Below are positions 11,893 to 21,865 of a stretch of DNA of 64,000 nt, piece by piece. Each line of letters begins with the position of its first letter. The first letter of the stretch is position 1. This DNA is from Arachnopeziza araneosa (Eukaryota; Ascomycota; Leotiomycetes; Helotiales; Arachnopezizaceae), in contig QYAI01000011.1 in the NCBI GenBank assembly GCA_003988855.1, forward strand, positions 1 to 64,000, given 5' to 3'. The notes under the pieces are model-generated. The model was not told where the DNA came from. It saw only the letters and a program-made list of their open reading frames with translations, and did not search any database. The translations under genes were made by a program, and so were the position numbers.

Positions 11893-14800
11893 CTAGAAAA
11901 GACCATCAACGTCTCCAGTTTCAGGGTCGACGTCGACATTGAGGTATCCTGGTGCTGTTGGTAGACCTGGAATCGTTTGAATATCGGCTGCGAGAGCGTA
12001 ACTATGTCTGGTGAGTATATGCTCAAAGATGAAATAGGAATCACTCACAGGTAACCAGCTCCAGCTGCTAACCGTACATCTCTAATAGGGACAGTAAATC
12101 CAGTTGGAGCACCTTTAAGATCTGGATCATGAGACAGCGAGTACTGTGTCTTGGCGATGCAAATGGGCAAATTACCGAAGCCTTGCTTGGTATATGTATC
12201 CACCTTCTTTTGGGCAATCTCGCTGAACTCAACCTTATCAGCTCCGTACATTTGCTTGCCGATAGCTTCAATTCGAGTTTGCACGTCTCCATCCAAGCTG
12301 TATAAGAGCTTGTATTTCTTTTCTTTCTCGCTCGCAGCGATGACACCCTTGGCAAGATCAACTGCACCCTTTCCACCTTCTGCCCAATGATTTGCAGGAA
12401 TGGCATCTTCGGCACCGGCAGCAATAGCCTCCTCGCGAAGAACTTGTATTTCAGCCTCAGTGTCGGTCTGAAACTTGTTGATGGCCACAACGACAGGGAC
12501 TCCATAAGTCCTGGCATTCGAGATGTGCTTCTTCAAGTTAACGCACCCCTTTCTAAGGATTTCGACATTCTCTTCTGTATATATTTTGTCCAGTGCTGCA
12601 CCAGGTGCAATAGGAGGTCCACCACCGTGAACCTTCAAGGCACGAACAGTAGCAACAATGACAACTACATCAGGGACAAGCCCAGAGGAGCGACACTTGA
12701 TGTTGAAAAAACGCTCTCCACCCATCGTGAAATCAAAGCCGGCTTCAGTGATAACAAAGCCAGCCTTCTCTTTCGGATCTTCGTCAATTTCTGTACCCGC
12801 AAGCTTCAGCGCAAGCTTATCTGCTAGTACCGAACTGGCTCCAATACTGATATTTGCGAACGGCCCAGCATGGACAAAAACTGGTGTTCCCTCCAAAGTC
12901 TGCATCAGATTTGGCTTGATGGCATCCTTCATCAAGGCTGTAAGAGCACCGCCAGCACCGATGTCGTCACAAGTAATAGGGTCTCCCGCTTTGGAAGATC
13001 CAATAACCATTCGTCCTAATCGTTCTCTCATATCGTTGAGGTCACTGCTGAGTGCAAGAATGGCCATGCATTCACTGGCAACCGAAATGTCAAAACCGGT
13101 CTCTCGTGTCTGTCCCTTCTCGGTAGCCGCAGTTCCCACAGTAATACCTCGTAAATGACGATCATTGACGTCTAGCACACGTCGCCATGTGATAGTAGAC
13201 GGATCGATGTCCAATCTAGCAAAAGCATGAATCTCTTCTTCAGTAAGCTCGTCCGGGCTCGTCTTTGTAATACCAAGCTTGCGCAGACGCCTGAACATGA
13301 TCGGTTGAAACTGGCGCTTACCCTTCTTCACAGGGACGAGACGTTTATAGAGTGCCTTATCTGACTGGGTATTCTCATGAAACATTCTTGTTTCGATAGC
13401 AGCAGCCAGGAGATTGTTAGCAGCAGTGATGGCATGGATGTCACCAGTTAGATGGAGATTAAATTCATCCATGGGAATGACCTGACTGTAACCACCGCCT
13501 GCAGCTCCTCCCTTGATGCCAAAGGTTGGTCCTTGACTAGGTTGACGAACATTTGCAAAAGCGATTCGATTCAAGTGAGCTCCAATAGCTTGCGCAATCC
13601 CCATGGTAGTGGTCGACTTCCCTTCTCCTAGCGGTGTTGGTGTAATACCGGTTATAACAACATATTTGCCGTTTTTACGATGTTCAAGGCGCTTGAGAAG
13701 GCTCAGATCAACCTTACCTTTGTAGGCACCATAAGGCTCAAGCTCATGGCCAGCGATACCAACTTCTTGTGCAATTCGTGTGATATGTTTAGGATGCTGA
13801 GTCCGAGAAATTGCGATATCTGAAGGTACTGGGGTCTTCAGGTTGAGAGGCAGTGGCTTGATAGTCCTCGCCTTCTGTTTCTCAAAATAACTTGTAGCTG
13901 AGTCTACAACGTTTTGTAACAACATTGCCACAGTCATTGGGCCAACACCGCCGGGCACAGGTGTAATTAAGGAGGCAACTTCTGAAGCGGACGCAAAGTC
14001 AACATCCCCTACTAATCTCTGCCCTGATTTCTTGGTCTCATCTGGGATGTAATTCGTTCCGACATCGATAACGACAGCTCCTGGCTTGAGCCACTCTCCC
14101 TTTACAAAGTTCGGCTGTCCAATTGCTGCCACAAGTACATCGGCGTTCTTGACATAGGCTTCAATGTCCTTGGTTTTGGAGTGGCATACAGTAACGGTGG
14201 CGTCGGCATTCTTGAGAAGGTAGCTCGCTGGACTTCCTACAATATCACTACGCCCAAGAACAACAGCATTCTTTCCTTTGAGCTCCACACCGCTCTCCTC
14301 CAGTAGAACCATGACTCCCTTCGGAGTGCATGGTGTGAATAGAGGGTGGCCACCACGCTTTGCAAGTTCTCCAATATTGGTCGTACCAAATCCATCAACA
14401 TCTTTCTCATCTGCTACAGCCGATGTGACGGCATTCTCGGACAAGTGCTTGGGTATCGGAAGCTGAACCAGGATTCCATGGACTGACGGATCATGGTTTA
14501 GACGGGAGATGACCTCAATTAATTCGGCCTCGGTGACCGACTCGGGAAATTGGAGTAGCTCGCAATCAATAGCTGCCTTGACCATGTTAATTTGATATTC
14601 GATGTCGTTAGAGTGAGATTACCTCTTCAGCTGCTTTTAACTTCATGCGAACATAGGTAGCTATAGTTTTCTCAGTCCCATGATAGATAAAGAAGAGTTT
14701 TGATGTACGCACTCGAATCGGAGCGGTCACCCACTGTGAATCCAAGTTAGTACGCTGACCAGAAGGGTAAGCATGGTTTGAAATCACCTTGAATAATCTT

Positions 14801-14911
14801 GAGCGAGGGTTTATATCGTGGGTTGACGTGCTGGGTAGCTTCAATCTGGGCGTGAAGCTTTTCGCGGATCTTCTTCGCAATGGCGGTGCCATCGATCTTG
14901 GTGGCCGTCAT
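11893..14911 (-). CDS. ADE3: Trifunctional C1-tetrahydrofolate synthase
   Basis: Five minus-strand exons (14911-14788, 14733-14713, 14660-14623, 14576-12049, 12001-11893) give 939 residues, the usual length. Residues about 1-300 are the methylenetetrahydrofolate dehydrogenase/methenyl cyclohydrolase (YVRMK near the start, VQLPIPKH, PGGVGPMTVAMLL). About 310-939 is the formyltetrahydrofolate synthetase, with the ATP loop TPLGEGKSTTT near residue 375. The enzyme interconverts one-carbon units on folate for purine, thymidylate and formyl-methionine synthesis. The start used here, MTATKIDG, gives the cytosolic form. The frame stays open for another 119 codons upstream, to an ATG at 15268, and that extension resembles a mitochondrial presequence (see findings). 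The 21-base second exon is unusually small. Confidence 0.95.
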
Positions 14912-15676
14912 TGTGGAAGAGGGAGAAGAAAAAGATCTCGTCGGAGGTGTCGATGGGTGAGGATTTGGGTCGAGGGGAGAGAGTGTGAAAGAGGTGGGGG
15001 GACGACAAAAGGGACGACTAAAATCCAGACCCCGCGATTTGAGCGTGTGCCTGACAGCAGCAGCAGTAGCAGCAGCCACTCTCGGCGAGGCTGAGGCGTG
15101 GCTTGATCTTAGGGACCTCGAATGGTAGCGGTGATTAAATAGGAAGGTTTGAGAGCGAGATCCAGGATGAACGGAAGTTGATGGGGTGGAGGAGCGTAAG
15201 CTGGAGTCCTGGACGCTGCAACAGCAACGCCCACCTCGCCTGAGCATGCCTCTGTTGGCTGGCTTCACAACCCGTACATGGACAATAAAAATAGCTGAAG
15301 TCTACAGAGAAACGACTGGCTGCTGACACCGCGGGTCCAAAATGATGCCCATTGGGAGGTGGATGACTCCTCCAGACCAAGAGACCACCGGGAAGGACAG
15401 ACCAAAAGGAAGAAAATTTATGTACAGGAAAGCAGATGTGTAAGAGATGAGTCAAAATGCGAGCAATGCGTCAGGAGCTGCTCCATTTTCTTTGATCTTT
15501 AGCGGCTCTTTTTTTGCCTTGACCAGAATGTTCGCGCCCTGTGATTGGCGGGCCGACATCCCACTACAACAATTTCGAGATTGCTCACGCCCATGAAATG
15601 TCGACCAGAGCCGCGAAGAAATAGCCCGGCACGTCCAAACACGAACAACGTTTTGCACACAAAGTAGATCGCCAAG
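14912..15676. promoter_or_regulatory. Bidirectional promoter of C1-THF synthase and eIF3i
   Basis: About 765 bases separate the two divergent start codons. It contains a CAG-type triplet run at about 15056-15078. On the minus strand, 15268-14912 is an open frame continuous with the C1-THF synthase. No other gene is visible. Confidence 0.6.
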
Positions 15677-16938
15677 ATGAGACCAACCTTACTTCAAGGC
15701 CACGTAAGGTGTCCCCTCCGTCAACCCTCCACATGTGCTCACAAACCCACAGGAGCGTGCCCTCACACAGATTAGGTGCGCAAAGCCCCTCCAAAATCCC
15801 CGCGGATGGTCCTTCGTACTGATCTCCCGATAGATATAACAGAGATGGTGATATCATCTTCTCCACGGCCAAAGATCAGCACATCTGCGCTTGGTATTCA
15901 CACAACGGCGAACGGTTAGGAACTTACCATGGCCACCAAGGTGCCTTATGGACTGTGGATGTCGACCCGACCAGCACCTTGATCGCGAGTGGCGCCGCAG
16001 ACAATACCGTCAGACTATGGGATGTTCAGTCAGGGAAATGCCTGAAGGTCTGGGATTTCAATACTGCGGTCAAGAGAGTCGAGTTTAATGAGGACGGTTC
16101 GCAACTACTGGCTGTAACCGAGAAGCGAATGGGTTTCCTAGGCACCATCGTGGTTCTCGATATCAAGTTGGATGTAGACGCCGAGCAGTCAGATGAGAAG
16201 GTTATGACCATCACCTGTGAAGAGAGCAAGGCAACAGTCGCAGGCTGGAGCTACATGTCAAAATATATCATTGCGGGGCATGAGGATGGAACGATATCAC
16301 AATATGATGCAAAGGTATACCTTCCCGCCGGACAAGAAAGATGAAAAACTAATGACCACAGACCGGAGAGCAATTGGACAGCGCCCAAGTTCACGAACCG
16401 GATAATTTAATAACAGACTTACAGTGGTCTCAAGATCGCACGTACTTCATCACCGCATCAAAAGACAAGACTGCCAAGGTATGCTCTGATGTTTGCCGGC
16501 ATATCATCTTCTGACATATAGCAGCTGGTCAACGCACGAGATCTGGAGGTCATGAAAACCTATGTTGCCGATACTCCGTTAAATAGCGCCTCGATTACTC
16601 CCAAGAAAGAATTCGTTATCCTCGGTGGCGGACAAGCAGCTATGGACGTTACGACTACCTCTAGTCGTCAAGGTAAATTCGAAGCCAGATTCTACCACAA
16701 GGTCTTCGAAGAGGAGATTGGTAGAGTCAGAGGTCACTTTGGTCCTTTAAGTGAGTGTCTCTATCATTGTCAGGTAGCATTACTGACTATGACAGACACC
16801 GTTGCTGTTGACCCCACAGGCAAAGGTTACGCAAGTGGCGGAGAAGACGGTTATGTTCGAGTGCATCAATTCGACAAAGGGTACTTCGATTTCAACTATG
16901 AGGTTGAGAGGCAAGCCAAGGCTGCCGGTTTGTTGTAG
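15677..16938 (+). CDS. TIF34: Translation initiation factor eIF3 subunit i
   Basis: Six exons (15677-15703, 15753-15775, 15834-16314, 16362-16478, 16525-16750, 16796-16938) encode 338 residues, matching eIF3i. The protein is a seven-bladed WD40 propeller; blade signatures include TYHGHQGALWTVDVDP and ASGAADNTVRLWDVQSGKC, and the last blade TVAVDPTGKGYASGGEDGYVR. It begins MRPTLLQGHERALTQ, the standard eIF3i start. It binds eIF3b and eIF3g and helps the 43S complex scan mRNA. It is divergent from the C1-THF synthase gene. Confidence 0.96.
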
Positions 16939-17422
16939 AAGATTCTTTGGGGATAGGTTGCATTTGCGGATGGCGTTCTAGGATCTCATCAAAATGGTTG
17001 TAGAAGTATCAGCTAGTGAGCTGAGGATCCAAATGACATTTTCTTGACCGAGTTAGTCTGTCTGAGCTTGATCCTGATTTGCCCGACCTTTCTTTATGCC
17101 TGTAATCTGAACTTGCTTTACTTGGTAGATCGGAAGATCAACAGGCACGTACTGAAATGCAGCAAGTTGAACAAGCACCTCACTGGGTTAGTCACGCTAA
17201 ATCTGGCATATCTTACGTGGTGGGGTTTGTCATCCACCAACATTCTTCCGGGCTGGCGTCATCTCAAGCGAGAATGCCCCTCCATCGATTTCACTCCCGA
17301 TGATATAAGAAGAACACCATCACCGCTCAGAATCCCGAAATTATTATCAGAAATCTGTAAGCAGATACATGACTCACAGATTGGCCTTCTTCAAACTGTC
17401 AATTCGATCTTAAATACTCGAA
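16939..17422. other. Spacer with no gene seen
   Basis: Between eIF3i and the quinone oxidoreductase gene. One plus-strand open frame (17044-17451) overlaps the oxidoreductase start in another phase and lacks recognisable motifs; it is probably chance. Confidence 0.5.
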
Positions 17423-18847
17423 ATGGGCGAGACAATGCGTGCCGTTGGTAAGTAAATACCCCACACGGTGGATTGGTGCAGAAACTGAGATGGTTTAAGA
17501 TATTAAGGGCAAAGTTGGCCCAGCCACTGCTCTTTAGTAAGTGTTCCTCTCTTAAGATTTGCCATTTAAAGAGATTGGATCTTCATATCTTCGTTTATGA
17601 AAGATTAACTAGTTAACATGTCACAGTATAACTACCATCCCTAAGCCTGTTCCCTCTTCTGGTCAAGCACTAGTGAAGGTAAAAGCTTTTGGTCTGAACC
17701 GTATGGGTAAGACTTATTCCCTTCTCAAAAGATGATCATGCCTCCCAGACTCGGTCATGAAGAGCTATTTGGGTTGCGACTCGCAGTCTCCCCTGTATCT
17801 GTTCCTGAGTTTAAGCTTGGAACCTTGAAAACTAAATTTCTTGCAAATCCTCCCAATCCGCAGTGCTGATCCCAACTAGATCTATATCAACGAGAAGGAA
17901 ATTATCCTCTTCCCCCGCAAGCCGGTCCTATTCTAGGAGTTGAGTTCTCGGGCGTAATCGAAAACCTTGACCCGCACGAGAAGAATGACGGTTACAAAAT
18001 TGGCGATGAAGTATTCGGCCTCGCCTACGGTGGAGCATACGCTGAATACATCGCTGTAAGTACGCACATGCTCTTGCACAAACCTGCCCACATCACTTGG
18101 ATCCAAGCAGCTGGAATCCCCGAGACCTGGTAAATTTATTCCCCTACAAAATTGCTATTATATTCTTTGAGAGCTCCTTCCACTCCCTCCGATGTATTGG
18201 CAAAATCAAATACTGATTCGTTCGACAGGATCACCGCTACCCAAGCTGCGTTCTTGATTGGCGAATTTAACGCTGGGAAGTCCATCCTCTGGCATGCAGG
18301 AGCAAGTTCCGTCAGCATCGCTGGAATTCAACTATCAAAGGCCGGGGGCGCGAGTAGCATCTACGTTACGGCCGGGAGTCAAGACAAGATTGATTTCTGC
18401 GTCAATGAATTAGGAGCCACTCAGGGCTTCAACTACAAGACTCAAGACTGGGCCAAAGAAGTTGAGAAGGCTACCGATGGCAAGGGAGTCGACATCATCA
18501 TTGATTTCATCGGCCAAAACTACTTCCAGGGCAATCTGGACGTGGCAGCACGCGATGGACGGATTGTGGGCCTGGCTAATATGTCCGGGACAAAATTGCC
18601 AGAGGGTGTTGATATCAGCGCCTTCATGAAGAAGAGGCTCCGATATGAGGGGAGCAGTCTCCGATCCCGAGACCCGGAGTATCAGGGCAGGCTCCGAGAT
18701 AAACTGGAGGAATACGTACCCAAGTTTGAGGATGGCACGTTCAAGATCTTTGTGGACAAGGTGCTCCCCTGGGAGAAGATTGTCGAGGCTCATGAACTGA
18801 TGGAGAAGAATGTTACTAAAGGGAAGATCATCTGTACGATTGACTAA
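17423..18847 (+). CDS. PIG3-type NAD(P)H quinone oxidoreductase
   Basis: Five exons (17423-17447, 17500-17536, 17627-17706, 17880-18129, 18229-18847) give 336 residues, typical of the zinc-less medium-chain dehydrogenases related to TP53I3/zeta-crystallin. It starts MGETMRAVDIKGKVGPA. The N-terminal GroES-like fold shows GLNRMDLYQREGNYP and GPILGVEFSGVI; the Rossmann half has LWHAGASSVSIAGIQLSKAGG where the nucleotide-binding glycine motif sits, and ends GKIICTID. Members reduce quinones with NADPH in the cytosol. Intron 3 (17707-17879, 173 bases) is longer than the others. All four junctions were chosen to keep the conserved frame. Confidence 0.9.
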
Positions 18848-19552
18848 AGGGGCTTGAAGGCAAAATATTCTACCGATCTCGTACTAATTGTTCAACACCC
18901 TCCAAATCTATCTCCACTCCTGTGAAATCGCATTCTAGCTTCCCATGAGCAAGAGCTGCCCGATCCCACAGACAGTATCGAGTCCAGCTTAGACAGCCAT
19001 CAAACCAAGCTGCCAATCCAACACACCCTACTCGCCCATATCGTAATGAAGAACGGCAATTCCTGGAGCGGGCATCAATATTCCTCTTCTAGAACTAAGC
19101 CCAATACCCTGCGTACACGACGGTTCTTGAGAATCAAGTAATTGCTAAGCCGTGTAATCTGGAACTGAGGTAAGACTGGTCACATGAAAACTTGGGTTTA
19201 TTTCGTGGTATAGTTTGGTAGTGGGTAAGCTGTGTGGGTTGTGAATCCATGCACCGGAATTAGCTATTTCTTGAGAGGTTATGTTTAAACGTTTTTCAGA
19301 TATGTTATTTAACGTTGCTCTCCCCCCTCTTTTTTGATTCACCTCCATATCTATTTGTACATTGATATTATGCTCTTATACAGAATTGGCATTCGCACTA
19401 TGCTAAACATAGAAGCAGAGCTTCTCTCTCATCTCCTTTGATGCTTATATGGCTTTATCATACATCCCATACCTCTATTTTGGGTATCTCATCTAAATTT
19501 TCCTTTCCTACGATATTTACACAGAGGGGCATTCATAACATTATCCGTACAA
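18848..19552. other. Convergent 3' intergenic region
   Basis: Pyrimidine- and AT-rich spacer between the 3' ends of the oxidoreductase and MRM1. No gene or structured element was recognised. Confidence 0.55.
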
Positions 19553-21268
19553 TCAAAACAGATCTCCCATCATGGGAGCATCTTTGGGTCCCATTCTCTC
19601 AATGGCCTCTCTCTCCTCTTGAAGAGCTTTCTTTTCCTCAGCAAGGGCTTTTTTCTCCTCCTCTAATTCCTCTTCCACTTTGCCGCGCTTGATAAATGCA
19701 TTACATAGAACTCCCGTGGCAACATTAACGTTCAAACTATCCACACTATGTCTCATTGCCGAGCCACGAATGTATAACTCCACATTCGCATAGTTGCGAA
19801 GATGTTTCCGTAGTCCTTCACCTTCACTACCCAGCATTAAGATGCTGGGTGCTTCAGCTAAAGGATCAGACAGTTGTTCTGTAGAAAGTGATTGGACTGA
19901 GCGACCTTGACGGTATTTTCTCTGGTAGAAAGAAAGCGGAGCTTCTTTATTGACCGGTGGAACAGCTGCATAGATCTTCCATCCCGCATCTCGAGATTCT
20001 TGGATGAATGACTCTGGTTTGCTGACAGATAAAAGGGTCATATTCTCTGAGGCGCCGGCAGAGGCTTTCAGCACCACGGGGGAGAAAGGGGCGCAATTAC
20101 GGGTGGAGATAGCAACGCAGGAGACGCCCAAGAAAGAGGCGGTGCGTATAATACCTCCGAGGTTCTGCGGGTCCAAAATGCTGTCTAGGAAGAGGATGAG
20201 GGGTTTACGCCCATGAAAATTCCTAGGCACGCGAATGAATTCTGACGTCCCATTCACGGCAGCTTCTTCTCTGGATTGATAGTCGAGAGTTATAGAGAAG
20301 CCGTTTTCCTCATTAGATACGAAGGCTCCCAGCTTCGTGACAGGGACTCTGGGGAGGGGAGAGGCCTCGAGAATATAGCCATTGTGAGGACGCCCACCGC
20401 TTAACTTATTCAAAAGATGCTGCCAGTCGCTTCCTACACGCTGGACTGCGAGATTCTGGTATTTGGCTAATCGCTCGAATTCGGCATCGTGTTCCAAGTC
20501 CTTCCGGTTTTCCCCTGTGTAAATATAGAGCTTGTAGAGCTGTCTTCGTGGTTCCCTTCGAGATTTTAGAGCCGCTTCGACAACGGAAGTTCCGTAGAGG
20601 AATTCGGATGCTGGTGTGGTGTACGGGATGGATAGGGGTACTCCTTTGTCAACAACTTTTTTGATGACTAGAGGCCGTTCCTTCTGGTCGTTGATGTTCG
20701 CACTTGACTGTTCTCTCTTTGGCCCCGAAGAGGACTCCATTGAGTACCCATACTTCTTGGCAGATACTCTCTCTCGTTCCCTTCCAGATTCATTGCTTTC
20801 CTCTTGCTCGTGCAGATATGTGGAATCTGTGCTCCTAGGTCCTCTAGTCTCTCTGGTAAATCGTCTCTCTGATTTGACAACCCGGCCTCTTCGTCCAAAA
20901 CTCCTGGAACCTCGCTGGGATGGACTTGAATCTTCTTCTGCACCCCATCCTCTCCGATGTAACTGTTTTGATAGCCTGACAGATTTTTTTAACGCTTGCC
21001 ACCCCTCATTGTTCACCCCAGGCCTCTCAAGCCGGCGACCACCCCGAGGTTTATACTCCGGCAGGCCAACTTTTGCTTTGTATATTTCGCGTGGATCTTT
21101 AGGGTCCTTTTTGTTTGGCCCATCAAAAGCTTTCCCATTCGACCTTCGTAGTGCTTTAGCAATGGCAGCAGTGACAGTCGCAGCTCTTCCAACGTTGTAC
21201 GAGCGGCTGCCTTTAATAAGCGGCGGGTGTATGATGTTGAGACTCCTCGAACAGAGAAGTGCCGTCAT
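19553..21268 (-). CDS. MRM1: Mitochondrial large-rRNA 2'-O-methyltransferase
   Basis: An uninterrupted frame of 571 residues. The N-terminus (MTALLCSRSLNIIHPPLIK) is basic and free of acidic residues, as in a mitochondrial presequence. The centre is a long charged, disordered region. The C-terminal half is a SpoU/TrmH-type knotted methyltransferase: motif 1 DPQNLGGIIRTASFLGV, motif 2 LMLGSEGEGLRKHL, motif 3 RHSVDSLNVNVATGVL. The yeast homologue Mrm1 2'-O-methylates a guanosine in the peptidyl-transferase region of 21S rRNA. After the knot there is a lysine/glutamate coiled coil of about 30 residues ending AIERMGPKDAPMMGDLF. It is divergent from the small ORF at 21424. Confidence 0.92.
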   Translation of the reverse strand: MTALLCSRSLNIIHPPLIKGSRSYNVGRAATVTAAIAKALRRSNGKAFDGPNKKDPKDPREIYKAKVGLPEYKPRGGRRLERPGVNNEGWQALKKSVRLSKQLHRRGWGAEEDSSPSQRGSRSFGRRGRVVKSERRFTRETRGPRSTDSTYLHEQEESNESGRERERVSAKKYGYSMESSSGPKREQSSANINDQKERPLVIKKVVDKGVPLSIPYTTPASEFLYGTSVVEAALKSRREPRRQLYKLYIYTGENRKDLEHDAEFERLAKYQNLAVQRVGSDWQHLLNKLSGGRPHNGYILEASPLPRVPVTKLGAFVSNEENGFSITLDYQSREEAAVNGTSEFIRVPRNFHGRKPLILFLDSILDPQNLGGIIRTASFLGVSCVAISTRNCAPFSPVVLKASAGASENMTLLSVSKPESFIQESRDAGWKIYAAVPPVNKEAPLSFYQRKYRQGRSVQSLSTEQLSDPLAEAPSILMLGSEGEGLRKHLRNYANVELYIRGSAMRHSVDSLNVNVATGVLCNAFIKRGKVEEELEEEKKALAEEKKALQEEREAIERMGPKDAPMMGDLF

Positions 21269-21423
21269 TGCATTTAGGAGCTTTTGAGGACCAGAAATTT
21301 GCAGGGGAAAATATATTTATAAATGAGCACAGACCAATTCGAGATACTTCTTAGGGAAGCAAACACAAAATCGCTCAGAGAAGGAGAGGGGGGAGATTTG
21401 AAATGTAATTTATTTTACCGTAG

Positions 21424-21747
21424 ATGAATTTGGATTTCAGCATAGCCCAATTATTCCCTCTTCTGCAGAGTGAAATCACCCAAGTTCGCGTTCTCGAGAA
21501 AGAACTAGCGGAGCTGGAACAACTTAATTCCGACAGGCGTGTCAGCGACGCGCTCGTATTGAGTGGAATATCGAAGAGTCTTTCCAACGCCTTGCAGTCT
21601 TTACCAGCGTTCAACGGGACAAGCGTACACTATCACATTGCCATTGAAGCTGCGATAGAACGCAATCTACGTTGGCGACTTTCACATTCCCAAAAACAAG
21701 CGAGAACCCGAAACCTAATGATCCGAATGCAATATGAGTGTACATAA
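21424..21747 (+). CDS. Small hypothetical protein with a coiled coil
   Basis: An open frame of 107 residues in the gap between MRM1 and the chromatin remodeller. Residues 8-30 (FPLLQSEITQVRVLEKELAE) have the heptad spacing of a coiled coil, and the rest has ordinary protein composition (SGISKSLSNALQSLPAF, then a basic tail). I do not recognise it. An ATG at 21323 opens another short frame that ends at the start of this one, so an upstream exon is possible but no clean intron is visible. It may be a small kinetochore- or trafficking-type subunit, or not be expressed. Confidence 0.45.
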   Translation: MNLDFSIAQLFPLLQSEITQVRVLEKELAELEQLNSDRRVSDALVLSGISKSLSNALQSLPAFNGTSVHYHIAIEAAIERNLRWRLSHSQKQARTRNLMIRMQYECT

Positions 21748-21865
21748 TAAATCGATAATGATTAGGTATTGCTCCCATCTGGCAGCGAAGCGTGTCTGAC
21801 AGTCGCATTAGGGTACCTATTTGAAGCAGCTATCTACAAGTGCCCGCACGCGCTGAAGACTCAAG

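Noticed and set aside
20616..21287. 223-residue plus-strand frame opposite MRM1
   Set aside because: It is antisense to the disordered part of MRM1; composition follows from the opposite strand.
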